A stretch of DNA of 64,000 bases from assembly GCA_963747335.1 (NCBI GenBank), contig CAVVEV010000003.1, positions 658,789-722,788 of the forward strand, read 5' to 3'. The position numbers were made by a program, and so were the translations under genes. Within the stretch, counting starts at the first letter, position 1; every line of letters starts with the position of its first letter. Source of the stretch: Prado023 sp963747335 (lineage in GTDB: Bacteria; Actinomycetota; Actinomycetes; S36-B12; CAIYMF01). The notes below the pieces were generated by a model. The model saw nothing but the letters and a program-made list of their open reading frames with translations, was not told where the DNA came from and ran no database searches. This document shows, one piece after another, positions 53,611-63,706 of this stretch.

Positions 53611-56109
53611 CAGCGAGCCCCCTGCTCGATGAGAGAGAACCACTCGCGCAACAGGTTGTCGGCATCCTCGTCGGTCTCGGCCTCGGCCCAGAGCCGGATG
53701 ACAGCCTCGGACTGGTCGGGGACCGCCAGCAACCACCTGCCATCGGGCTCCTGGATCCGCACCCCCTCCGCCGTGTCGACCGCGCGATCCCCCGCGGCCT
53801 CCACCAGGGTGCGCATGACAGCCCCTCGCCGAGCCCAGGGCGTCGGGACCGCGGACCTGACCAGGTGCACCGTGGGGATGCGTCGGTCGATCGCCGACAG
53901 CGTCAGCTTGGTGCGTGCGACCATCCCCACCAGACGCACGAAGGCTGCCAGGCCATCGACGTTGGGACCCATCTCCGGAACGATGAAGCCCCCGCTGCCG
54001 TCCCCGGCGAAGATCAGGTCCGGGGTGACCCGGGCCTGGGCGCACAGCGCCGCCGTGGAGGTCCCGGTCCAGACCACGCCCACCGAGTGATAGCTGGTGA
54101 CCTGCTCCGCCACGCGCGTGGTGTGTTCGGGCAGCGCGATCACCCCGCGGCGCCGCTCTGCGGCAACGAGGTCGAGCATGACCAGTAGGGCCCGCCCGTG
54201 GTCGAACGGACGGCCCGACTCGTCCACCATGGACAGCCGCTCTCCCGTCGGGTCGAAGCGCACGCCGAGGTCCGAGCGCGAGGACGACACCAGCTCGCCC
54301 AGACGGGACATGGCTGCGTGGTAGGCGGGGCCGGTCGAGGTGGGGTTCTCCTCATCGAGCCGGTTGTTGACGGTCAGCACGCTCACGGGCAGGGAGGACA
54401 GCACCCGCGGGAGCACCAGGGAGGCGGCCCCCGCGCCGGCGTCCACGACCACCTTGAGATCAGCCTCTGCCACCCCAGAGGTGTCCACGGAGCTGCGCAG
54501 CTGCACCGCGTACTCATCCAGTGATCGGTGCGGGGTGTGGATGTCGCCGATCTCGCCCGGGAAAGCGCGGCGGAAGTCCCGGCGCACGAGGATCCGCTCC
54601 AGCCTCTGGCGCTCGGGTACTGAGAGGTCCGAGCCGGACCTCTCCAGCAGCAGGAGGTCCAGGCTCTCGGGGACCCCGAGAGTCGTGCGAAGGTAGACCC
54701 CACCCTGCGCGGCTCGGGCGGTGTCGGCGCGCACGACCGGCAGGGGGGCGATCCGCAGGTCGCGCACGTCGAGACCGGCCGCCGTCAGCGAACCGGCCAG
54801 GCAGCGGTTCATCGCCCGGGCCGCCAGCGAGTGGTCCCGCCCGACGGTCACGATGGATCCCTTGGGCAGCAGGGCTGCGTAGGCGGCCGCGATCCGGACG
54901 ACGATCTCGGGGGTGATGTCGAGGTTCACGATCCCGCTCACGCCGCGGGGCCCGAACAACGAGCGGTGCGCCTGGGCCTCCCAGATGACGTTGTCGCTGA
55001 TGATCCCACCGGCCTCGACATGCTTCGCCGGGTACACATGGACCCCCGCGCTGACCTGGACCTCCTCGCCGAGCACGCACTGGTCGGCGATCACGGCTCC
55101 CGCCGCGACATGCACCCGTGCCCGGATCTCGCACGACCGCCCGACGAGCGCCGAGGTGATCTCCGAGCCGACGTCGACGTAGACGCTGGTGTCGAGCAGG
55201 GACCCCACGACCCTCGCGCCCCGGCGCAGGACGACGTTGCTGCCCAGCACCGTGCCGGGCCCGACCACGCAGTCCGTCTCCACCCGCGCGTGGGCACCGA
55301 CGAAGCACGGTGACTCCAGCGTCGCGCCGGGGTCGACGACCGACCCCTCTCCGAGCCACACCTGGGGGGCCACCTCGAAGCCACCGACGTGCGCATCGAC
55401 CCGGCCCCGGAGCACGTCGCCCTGCACCGACAGGTAGCTGTCGATCGTGCCGACGTCCTCCCAGTAGCGATCGGTCACGTACCCGTAGATGGCCTCCCCC
55501 GACGCCATCAGCGTCGGGAAGATATCGGCCGACCAGTCGACCTTCTCGTCGGCGGGGACGAGGTCCAGGACCTCCGGGTTCATCACGTAGATTCCCGTGT
55601 TGACGGTGTCCGAGAGCACCTGGCCCCACGTCGGCTTCTCGATGAAGCGCTCGATGCGCCCGCCCTCGGCGGTGATCACGTTGCCGAACTCGACCACATT
55701 GGGCTTGCGGGCCAGTGCGACCGTGATCATGGCGCCGGTCTGCTGGTGGAACGCCACGAGCGCCGTGAGGTCGATGTCGGTCAGCGCGTCGCCGGAGACC
55801 ACGAGGAAGGGCTCTCCCGCGAGGCCCTGCTCGGCGTTCTTGACGCTGCCCGCCGTCCCCAGAGGCACCGACTCCGTGGCGTACGAGAGCCGAACGCCGT
55901 ACTCGTCACCGTCCCCGAAGTACGAGCGGATGCTGGCCGCCAGGTACTGCACCGTGCACGACCGCCTGATCGATCCCGTGGCGGTTCAATAGGCGCAGCA
56001 GGTGGCCCATGATCGGCTCGCCCACGACCGGCAGCAGCGGCTTCGGCACGTTCGTGGTCAACGGACGCAGGCGGGTGCCCTCCCCGCCGGCCATCACGAC
56101 GGCGCGCAT
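53610..56109 (-). CDS. mannose-1-phosphate guanylyltransferase / phosphomannomutase-like fusion (one frameshift near the start)
   Basis: Starts MRAVVMAGGEGTRLRPLTTNVPKPLLPVVGEPIMGHLLRLLNRHGIDQAVV, the nucleotidyltransferase signature. It then needs a frame change near 55955 to continue TVQYLAASIRSYFGDGDEYGVRLSYATESVPLGTAGSVKNAE. After that come a left-handed-helix acyl-type repeat region (residues about 250-360) and a phosphomannomutase-like half with SIVTVGRDHSLAARAMNRCL. The usual S-H catalytic serine loop appears as GRDHS. Removing one base gives 2499 bases, 832 aa, close to the Streptomyces homologue as I recall. It would supply GDP-mannose for PIM and other glycans. Confidence 0.9.
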
Positions 56110-56112
56110 CCG

Positions 56113-56715
56113 CTACGCCCCGGCAGCGACGGGCTGTCGGGCCAGCACCTCGCGGGTCTGGCGGATGTACAGCCAGCCGCTGTACAGGTAGAGCCCGGTA
56201 CCCCACAGCGCGAACGCCCAGCCGGCGATGCGCGCCAGCTGCTCGATCCACGACTGGGCCTCGACCCCCCAGAGCAGGAGGGGGAAGGAGAGCATCAGGT
56301 TGAAGGTTGCGGCCTTGCCGATGAAGTTGACCGGCAGCCCGGTGATGCCCCGGCCCTTCAGCCGTCCCATCTCCACGGTGAGCACCGCATCGCGCAGCAC
56401 CAGCAGGGCCACGAACCACAGCGGGACCACATCGCGGATGAGGAAGACCACCAGCACTGTGACGGTGGACAGCCGATCAGCGATCGGGTCCAGCAGCTGA
56501 CCGACCCGGGTCACCTGGTTCCAGCGCCGCGCCAGCATGCCGTCGAAGTAGTCCGTGATCCCGCCGAGGGCCAGGACGAGGGCGGCTGCGGCGTCCTGCT
56601 CGGGGACCAGCGCCAGCCAGGCGAACAGCGGGATCGTCAGCAGCCGGATGACGCTGAGCACGTTGGGCACGGTCCAGACCAGGTCGGTCCGGACTGCCGG
56701 CTCCTGCACGCGCAT
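56113..56715 (-). CDS. CDP-alcohol phosphatidyltransferase (PgsA2-like)
   Basis: 200 aa from ATG 56715 (ATG 56727 is a near alternative). The catalytic motif is GGITDYFDGMLARRWNQVTRVGQLLDPIADRL, D-x2-DG-x2-AR-x8-G-x3-D-x3-D. About six membrane helices. It could make phosphatidylglycerophosphate or cardiolipin; the second CDP-alcohol enzyme in this window (41521) is the phosphatidylinositol type. It lies 3 bp upstream of the mannose-1-phosphate gene. Confidence 0.88.
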   Translation of the reverse strand: MRVQEPAVRTDLVWTVPNVLSVIRLLTIPLFAWLALVPEQDAAAALVLALGGITDYFDGMLARRWNQVTRVGQLLDPIADRLSTVTVLVVFLIRDVVPLWFVALLVLRDAVLTVEMGRLKGRGITGLPVNFIGKAATFNLMLSFPLLLWGVEAQSWIEQLARIAGWAFALWGTGLYLYSGWLYIRQTREVLARQPVAAGA

Positions 56716-56902
56716 GGCTCGCCCCATCCACCTCGATGCTGAGTCGAAGCGTACCCCGCCAACAGGCGCCGGCACCCCGCAACCGGAGCAGCCGCCGTCA
56801 CGGGCTGCGGTGAGCGGTGCCGCGCCACCCGACACGCCGACTGCCTCTGGCCAGGTGAGCATGTGGGGTCGTAGGGTCAGACCGCGGCCCCGTCATTGCA
56901 TC

Positions 56903-56919
56903 CCCCGTCGGTGACGGGG
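56903..56919. terminator. small hairpin between echA-like gene and pgsA2
   Basis: CCCCGTC (56903-56909), loop GGT, then GACGGGG (56913-56919). It lies just past the stop of the enoyl-CoA hydratase gene on the minus strand. No U-tract; weak evidence for a terminator. The remaining 235 bp here shows no gene. Confidence 0.35.
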
Positions 56920-56950
56920 TCGCACCCCCGTCCGGCGCCCTGTGCCTGCG

Positions 56951-57751
56951 TCAGTGGCCCGTGAACGTCGCCTTCCCGGCACCGTCGGCCAGGAACGACT
57001 CCATGCCGATCCGGCGGTCGTCCGTTGCGAAGAGCCCGGAGAACTCCAGCCGCTCGATCTGGCAGCCGGTGGCGATGTCCACCTCAAGGCCCAGGTTGAC
57101 CGCGCGCTTGGCCGCGGCCAGGGCCAGCGGGGCGCCGGCCGCGAACGTCCGCGCCAGGGCCAGCGCCTCGTCGTAGACGGCCTCATCGGCGACGACGCGG
57201 TCGGCCAGCCCGAGCGACATCGCCTCGTCCGCGCCCACGTGGCGACCCGTCAGGATCAGGTCCTTGGCCCGCGACGGGCCGATCAGGCGCGGGAGACGCT
57301 GGGATCCGCCGAGCCCGGGGATCACGCCGAGGAGCACCTCGGGCTGGCCGAGCTTGGCCCGTTCCCCCACGACCCTCATGTCGGCGCAGAGCGCGAGCTC
57401 GCACCCGCCCCCGAGGGCGAACCCGGTGACCGCGGCCACGACCGGCATCGGCAGGCAGGCCACGGCGTGGAACGACTCCTGGAGCAGGTGCGAGGCGCTG
57501 GCCATGTCCTGGTAGGACATGGCTGCCATCTCCTTGATGTCGGCGCCGGCGGCGAACATCCTGGGCCCGCCGTAGATGACGACCGCGCGCACGTCGGTCG
57601 AGGTCGTGAGCCAGCGCGCGGCGGCCAGGATCTCCTCCTGCATGGCCAGGTTCAGGGCGTTGACCGGGGGGCGGTCCAGCCGCAGGGTCGCAACACCGGC
57701 CTCGAGCTCCACGCGGGTGAGATCACCCTGGACGACAGTCTCAACGGACAT
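56951..57751 (-). CDS. enoyl-CoA hydratase/isomerase family protein
   Basis: 266 aa from ATG 57751, with AAGGAGTGCTCC upstream. ATLRLDRPPVNALNLAMQEEI, the oxyanion-hole segment FAAGADIKEMAAM, then PVVAAVTGFALGGGCELALCADMRVVGERAKLGQPEVLLGVIPGLGGSQRLPRLIGPSRAKDLILTGRHV, with Glu residues placed for hydration. The substrate is unknown. It stands alone, divergent from glgX, with about 110 bp between the starts. Confidence 0.92.
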   Translation of the reverse strand: MSVETVVQGDLTRVELEAGVATLRLDRPPVNALNLAMQEEILAAARWLTTSTDVRAVVIYGGPRMFAAGADIKEMAAMSYQDMASASHLLQESFHAVACLPMPVVAAVTGFALGGGCELALCADMRVVGERAKLGQPEVLLGVIPGLGGSQRLPRLIGPSRAKDLILTGRHVGADEAMSLGLADRVVADEAVYDEALALARTFAAGAPLALAAAKRAVNLGLEVDIATGCQIERLEFSGLFATDDRRIGMESFLADGAGKATFTGH

Positions 57752-57846
57752 GGAGCACTCCTTCGTCGCAGGTGGTCCGAGAACATCCTCGAGCCTAACC
57801 AGACGGCTCGGAACCACGGCAGGGGGCCCAGATATGCCGGCGCAGG

Positions 57847-57852
57847 TACCCT
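57847..57852 (+). promoter_or_regulatory. putative -10 box of glgX (leaderless)
   Basis: TACCCT, then AGGCGC (6 nt), then GTG 57859. Confidence 0.5.
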
Positions 57853-57858
57853 AGGCGC

Positions 57859-60025
57859 GTGCACGGTGCAGTGGAGCGGCTCGGGGCCGCAATCAGCGAC
57901 GGGGTGGCCTCCGTGACCCCCATGTCCTTGTCGGCTGAGCAGCTGCCGGAGGCCTGGCCCGGAACGTGGAACCCGCTGGGCGTCACCCTGGACGAGCACG
58001 GCGCGAACGTGGCGGTCTGGTCCGAGGGAGCCCACGCGGTGGACCTCTGCCTGTTCGATGAGGACGGTCGCGAGAGTCGGATCGCCCTGAGCGAGACCAC
58101 GTTCCACACCTTCCACGGGTACGTGCCCGGGATGAAGGCCGGCGACCGCTACGGGTTCCGGGTGCACGGACCGTGGGACCCCTGGCGGGGTGACCGCTGG
58201 AACAGTGCGAAGCTGCTGATGGACCCCTACGCCCGCGCGATCGAGGGCGAGTACGTGCCACATCCGGCGACACGCGGGCACGTGGGCCACGACGACACCG
58301 TCCGCGACGACCGCGACTCCGCGCCCTACGTCCCGCGGAGCGTGGTGGTCGCCGACGACGGGTTCGACTGGCGCGGCGACGCCCGGCTGAACACCCCATG
58401 GACCCAGACGGTGATCTACGAGGCCCACGTCACGGGCCTGACGATGCGCCACCCGGGAGTCCCCGAGCACCTGCGCGGCACCTACGCCGGGCTGGCCCAC
58501 CCGGCGTCGATCGAGCACCTCACGCGGCTCGGCGTGACCGCGGTCGAGCTGCTGCCGGTGCACCACTTCATCACCGAGGACCACGTCCTCGCGCCACGGC
58601 CTGACCAACTACTGGGGCTACAACACCCTCGGCTTCTTCGCACCGCACGCCGCGTACAGCTCGTCGGGCACCCGCGGCCAGCAGGTCACGGAGTTCAAGG
58701 AGATGGTCCGGGCGCTGCACGCCGCCGGCATCGAGGTCATCCTCGACGTCGTCTACAACCACACGGCCGAGGGCAACGAGCACGGGCCGACGCTGAGCTT
58801 CCGGGGCATCGACAACGACGGCTACTACCGGCCTGCAGCCACGGCCGGCACTACGCCGACTACACCGGCTGCGGCAACACCCTGGACGCCTCCCAGCCGC
58901 ACGTGCTCCAGCTGATCATGGACTCGCTGCGCTACTGGGTCACCGAGATGCACGTCGACGGGTTCCGGTTCGACCTGGCCAGCGCGCTGGCCCGATCCTT
59001 CCACGACGTCGACATGCTCGGCATCGTTCATGTCGACCGATCCAGCAGGACCCGGTGCTGCGCACGGTCAAGCTGATCGCCGAGCCGTGGGACGTCGGGG
59101 CCGGTGGCTACCAGGTCGGGCAGCTTCCCGCCGCTGTGGACCGAGTGGAACGACCAGTACCGCGACTGCGTCCGCGACTTCTGGCGCGGCGCGCTCGTCC
59201 GAACTCGGCTGCGCCTGCGGGCTCGGCGGACCTGTACGCCAGCGAGGGCCGCGCGTCCCTTCGCCTCGATCAACTTCGTCACCGCGCACGACGGCTTCAC
59301 CCTGCGCGACCTCACGACGTACTCGCACAAGCACAACGAGGCGAACGAGGAGCACAACCGCGACGGCACGACGACAACCGATCGTGGAACCGCGGGGTCG
59401 AGGGCGAGACCGACGACCCCGACATCAACGCGCTGCGCCGAGCGCCAGCTGCGCAACCTGCTCACCACCCTGCTGCTGAGCACCGGCGTCCGATGCTCAC
59501 CGCGGGCGACGAGATCGGTCGCACCCAGGGTGGGAACAACAACGCCTACTGCCAGGAGCGACGAGATCTCGTGGGTCGACTGGGACCTCGAGGCCGTGGC
59601 AGCGCGATCTGCTCAGCCTTCACCGCGGGGGTGATCCAGCTCCGTCGGTCCCGTCCGTGCTCGCGCGGTCCTACTACTCCAGGGACGGCGCCGGACCCCA
59701 GCCGCGCCAAGGATCTCGCGTGGTTGCGTGGCGACGGGCGCGAGTTCAGCGACGGCTCGACTGGCACCTTCAGCGACAGCACCGGATCATCGGCATGTAC
59801 CTCTCCGGCGACTTGCAGACACGGGGGCCGCGCGGTGAGCGGCTCGCCGACGATCCCTTCCTGCTGGTCCTCAATGGCAGTGCGCATTCGGCGACCTTCC
59901 TGCTGCCGGGGCCGTTCGGCCGACCACGAGGTGGTCCTCGACACGGTCGGGGGCTTCACAGGAGTTCGGCCATGCTCGCACACGGCTCTGCGCTGCCGAT
60001 GCCCCCGTTCAGCGCGCGTCTGTAA
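57859..60025 (+). pseudogene. glgX: glycogen debranching enzyme GlgX (many frameshifts in this sequence)
   Basis: The first 250 residues read cleanly: WPGTWNPLGVTLDEHGANVAVWSEGAHAVDLCLFD, GPWDPWRGDRWNSAKLLMDPYARAI, YEAHVTGLTMRHPGVPEHLRGTYAGLAHPASIEHLTRLGVTAVELLPVHHF. Then the frame breaks near 58593, and later near 58830, 58850, 59025, 59042, 59115 and beyond. Across frames I can follow GLTNYWGYNTLGFFAPHAAY, IEVILDVVYNHTAEGNEHGP, DYTGCGNTLD, MHVDGFRFDLASAL (nucleophile Asp), KLIAEPWDVGAGGYQVG and the end LPMPPFSARL. It cuts alpha-1,6 branches of glycogen. Converges on the ABC genes. Confidence 0.82.
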
Positions 60026-60125
60026 GGATCGTAGCGGCCTGACTCAAGGCTCGACTCTGATGACGGCCCCTCACGGCCACCCTCATGGCGCGCCTGGCCG
60101 AACGTCACGATCTGTGCCTGTAGAT

Positions 60126-61050
60126 CTAGCTGGGCCGCCAGGCGCCGCACGGCTGTCCCTTGACCGACCCGGCCGCAGTACAGCGACAAAGTAGCGCTGC
60201 ATCGAGATGAACACGATCAGCGGCACAATCGTCGAGATGAACGCACCCGCGGAGAGCAGTACCAGCGACCACGTGTGCCGGACGCTCCACGATCCGCACC
60301 ATCAGCGGGTAGAGTTCGTTGTTCCGAAGGTCAGGCCGACCAGGAGTCGTTCCAGACCCAGAGGAACTGGAAGATGGCGAACGCAGCAATGACGGGGCGT
60401 CTGCGGCGGACGGATCTTGAAGAAGGATCGTCAGGGGTGCCCCAGCACCATCAACCCGGGCAGCTTCGAACGGCTTCCTTGGGCGATTCGCTGATGGAAG
60501 CTGTCGAGCAGGTAGGATCGCCAGGGCAGCCCAAGACGAAGATGCTGTGCACGATCCAGATCAGCCAGAAGGTGCCGTTGATCCCTGCCTTGACGAACAT
60601 CGTCAGCATCGGCGCCGACGCACCTCGATCGGGACGATGTCCAGCGACACCACGAGGAACAGGATGGGCAAGATATTGAAGCGCGCCCAGGCGAAGCCAT
60701 CAGCAGCCACGAGGCGATCGTGATCGGATCGTAGCGGCAGGGATGGTGATGATGAAGGAGTTCCAGAAGTCGTAGGACACCATCATGCCGCCGAGAGGCA
60801 GGGGCTTCCGCGATGTGCAGGGTGAAGACGAGGTCCTCCAGCACCGTCCACCACCCGGAGTCCAGGGCATCTCTTCTGCGGCGGAGGCTGGTGATCAGCA
60901 GGCCCAGGCTGGGATCGTCCAGAGGATCGCGATGATCGCTGCAGCCAGCGAGGCCCAGATGAAGCTCTTTCGCAGAGCGATGCCGCCCTCATGGCCTTCT
61001 TGACGCTTCGGGGTGTCGGCGGGTCAGGTTTTCGATCTCCGGCACGCCAT
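60126..61050 (-). pseudogene. ABC sugar permease, MalG/AglG type (frameshifted)
   Basis: Fragments in three frames spell a MalG-type permease: KSFIWASLAAAIIAILWTIP; LEDLVFTLHNYR; NSFIITIPAATIPITIASLAAYGFAWARF; VKAGINGTFWLIWIVHSIFVLG; and FQFLWVWNDLLVGLTF near the end. The segment LYPLMVRIVERPGTRG and the end GSVKG are recognisable. It would pair with the MalF-type permease upstream. The ATG at 61050 is the likeliest start. Boundaries are approximate, because every 50-100 bases carries an indel. Confidence 0.65.
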
Positions 61051-62052
61051 GAGCTCCCGGGTTGATGCCGGCCCGTCCGGTGGACTCCTTCCGGAGGGGA
61101 CTGCATGATGTAGACGACGATCGGGATCACCAGGAGGAACAGCAGCACCGCAAGTGCCGTCCGGCGGATACCACCGTTGTCATAGCGGAAGGCCTGGTTG
61201 TAGAACTCGTCGCAGCGACCTGGTGTAGAAGTTGCCGCCGGTCATGGTCCGGACGATGTCGAAGACCTTGAGGGTGCGGATCCGCGATGGTGGTGATCAC
61301 CACGATCATCGACGGCCGGATGCTTCGGGAGCATGATCCTGCGGAACATCTGCATGCCGTTCACGCCGTCGAGCTTGGCCGCCTCGAGGATGTCGTCCGG
61401 GATCGCCTTGATCGCCACGGACGGCACGGTCATGGCGAATCCGGCCTCGATCCAGGATCATGACCACGATCAGGAAGATCGTGTTCCACGGGGGTGTGAT
61501 CGAGAACTGGTCGGTGTCGAAGCCCATCCATTTGAGGATCTGGTTCGCCAACCCGATCTGCGGGGATCTGGTCGCAGGTACTGGTCCGACGAACTTCCAG
61601 ATGATTGAGGCGCCGACCATCGAGATCGCCATGGGCAGGAAGCACCAACGCCTTCGAGAACGACTCGGAACGCGTCCCGATCCACCAGGACCGCGTAGAT
61701 CAGGCCGATCGCTGTTTCGCCACGAAGGGCACGATCAGCACCCTGATACGGCATGGTCAGGACGCGTCGTTGCACCAGTTCAGGTCGAACAGCGTCACGT
61801 AGTAGGCCGCCGACGTCGGCGGAACTGTTCGGCATTCTGGAACGACTCGTTGATGGTGAGGATCGCCGGATAGATAGGTCCGACGATCAGCGGCAGGATG
61901 GTCGGCCCGATCGAGGAGCGCGATGGCGAAGGCCGGCTCATCGCCTGGGCCACAACCGATTTGGCTGACGGCCAGCAGCAGGACCACCCAAGGATCACTG
62001 CGAACAGGGCCAGCGCGGCGAACATCTGCAGGATCTTTTCTTGCGGAGTCAC
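61040..62052 (-). pseudogene. ABC sugar permease, MalF/AglF type (frameshifted)
   Basis: Starts MTPQEKILQMFAALALFAVILG and continues through PAILTINESFQNA, TLFDLNW, AIGLIYAVLVDR, LPMAISMVGASIIWKFV, IGLANQILKWMGFDTDQF, PPWNTIFLIVVMI, SVAIKAIPDDILEAAKLDGVNGMQMFRRIMLP (the EAA-type loop), VFDIVRTMTGGNFYT, and LFLLVIPIVVY. The pattern is that of the alpha-glucoside (AglF) permease family. Numerous insertions and deletions make one frame impossible; the ends are approximate. Confidence 0.7.
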
Positions 62053-62149
62053 GTCGCCTTCGTCTCCTGCTTCCTGAGGGAGTTTTCAGGATGAGGGGTT
62101 TCCTATTCTGAGTCGGAAGGCCGTCATCTGCCTGCAACCACGGTATTCC

Positions 62150-63528
62150 CAACGGACGGCTCCATAGCTGGGCCAGGACTACTAGATGTACGTCCAGCGT
62201 GTAGACCATGCTCTGGGCCCGTCTGCCATACGGTCATGCCCTTTCCAGAACGTGCCCGCACCGACAGCCGCCGGCATCAGGTCCGAGCCGTCGAACCAGA
62301 ACTGCGTCGCCGGATCCTGGAGGATCTCGACGGATAGCTCTGATCCTCGGAAGAGGTTGTCGGATCGGCACCGGTGCGCAGTCACCCCAGCCTGCCGGGC
62401 TCACTCGACCTTTGCGTCGCCACTCGGCCGAGCGGCCAGGTAGTTCTGGAATGCCTGCACCTCGGGACGATCGGGTGAAGGCGCCGCACGGGTTGGGCGA
62501 CGGCTTGGTGTCGTCGAAGCGGCAGCGAACGCCCAGACGTCGCCGTCCTCACCGATCGTGGCGCCCGCCTCCGCGAAGTTCGATCCGTGAGCACGATGCC
62601 TGGCGGTGCAGCGCGCACCGCTGCCCAAGATCGGGATGCCTGCGTCCTGGAACTGCGGTGGAAGCGACCAAGCTCTTCCGTCGCCCCAGTCCGCCGTTGA
62701 CCTTTGTGTCGTCCTTGAGAAGTAGCCGACCTCTCGGACTCCGCCGCGACCTGCCGGTCGTTGAACAGGTGCTCATCGGTCGCCCAGCTGGTCGTAGACC
62801 TCCGGGCCGTTCACGCGCCGCATGACGTCCTCGACCCAGTCCGTGGCCGGCCACCCGGTCGCGTCGCCCGAGCCGATGCCGGCGCACCACCAGCTTGTCC
62901 ACAACACCTGAAGCGGCGATCGTGTCGGTCAGCGTCGGCTCAGCCCACGTCGTCGGACGGTCCCCAGCCCGTTGTCGGCGAACATGGTCGGCAGGACCAC
63001 GACGAAGCTCTTCACGTCGCACCCAGAGGTGCCGCATTTCGAGGGTCCCATCAGGAACGGCTTCCGTATTCCTTCCAGTCGGCGCTCCAGTTCTCGTCGA
63101 CATTGGCCGACGTCGGCGGCCGGGGCCGCCCATGACGTAGCCGTCGTAGACCAGGTCTTGAGCAGGCCGGGCTGCGGGATGTCAGCGATGTCCAGCAGGT
63201 TGCCGGCCTTCGCGCGCACCTTGAGCTGGGCCTCGAAGTTCTTCGACCCTTCGTCGTTCACGGTCGCGCCCGTGCAAGTCCTCGAACGGCTTGTACAGAG
63301 TGGATGTGCGGCCTGGTCCTCTGGCGAGGGGTGATCGAGGTGTACACCGAGATCGTCTTGCCGGTCAGGTCGCCGTCTCCGCGAACGCTGCGCGGCGTCG
63401 GGGCGGACCGGGAGGACCGCCATAGGACGCGGCCTCGTCGGAGCCCGACGAGCAGCCCGCGAGGGCCAGGGCAGCGCCCGAAGCTCCTGCGGCGGCCGTC
63501 GGCCGGCGGGAGTGGGAGATCTAGTCAT
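62150..63528 (-). pseudogene. carbohydrate ABC transporter substrate-binding lipoprotein, alpha-glucoside (AglE)-like (frameshifted)
   Basis: ATG 63528 (AAGGAG about 12 nt upstream) begins MTRSPTPAGRRPPQ; the next frame gives GASGAALALAGCSSGSDEA, a lipobox (LAGC). Then fragments: DLTGKTISVYT; NDEGSKNFEAQLKVRAKAGNLLDIADIPQPGLLK; SGVVDKLV...; DRPEVQAFQNYLAARPSGDAKVE; SVEILQDPATQFWFDGSDLMPAAVGAGTFWKG. The last block is typical of AglE-like binding proteins. The C-terminal end, near VYTLD, is uncertain. It would capture maltodextrins or other alpha-glucosides for the two permeases. Confidence 0.7.
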
Positions 63529-63706
63529 GAGCGATGTTTTCTCCTTGTGTTGCGGATCGGGCCGGATATCGCCCTCATGCGCAGCATTGCGCGCTGACGG
63601 CCCCATCGACGGCCGACGGGATGCAACAGTCGTGCAAGTGATAACGATTCGGTAACGGCATCGTCACGCATCTGCCCATCGGGCACGGTAGGGCGGCACC
63701 CCGCGC
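63529..63706. promoter_or_regulatory. intergenic regulatory region, candidate LacI operator
   Basis: Between the LacI gene and the binding-protein gene. TGCAACAGTCGTGCA (63622-63636) and GATAACGATTCGGTAAC (63641-63656; GATAACG against CGGTAAC, 5 of 7 paired) lie next to each other and may be LacI-family sites. No gene is seen here. Sequence quality is poor, so single bases should not be trusted. Confidence 0.35.
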
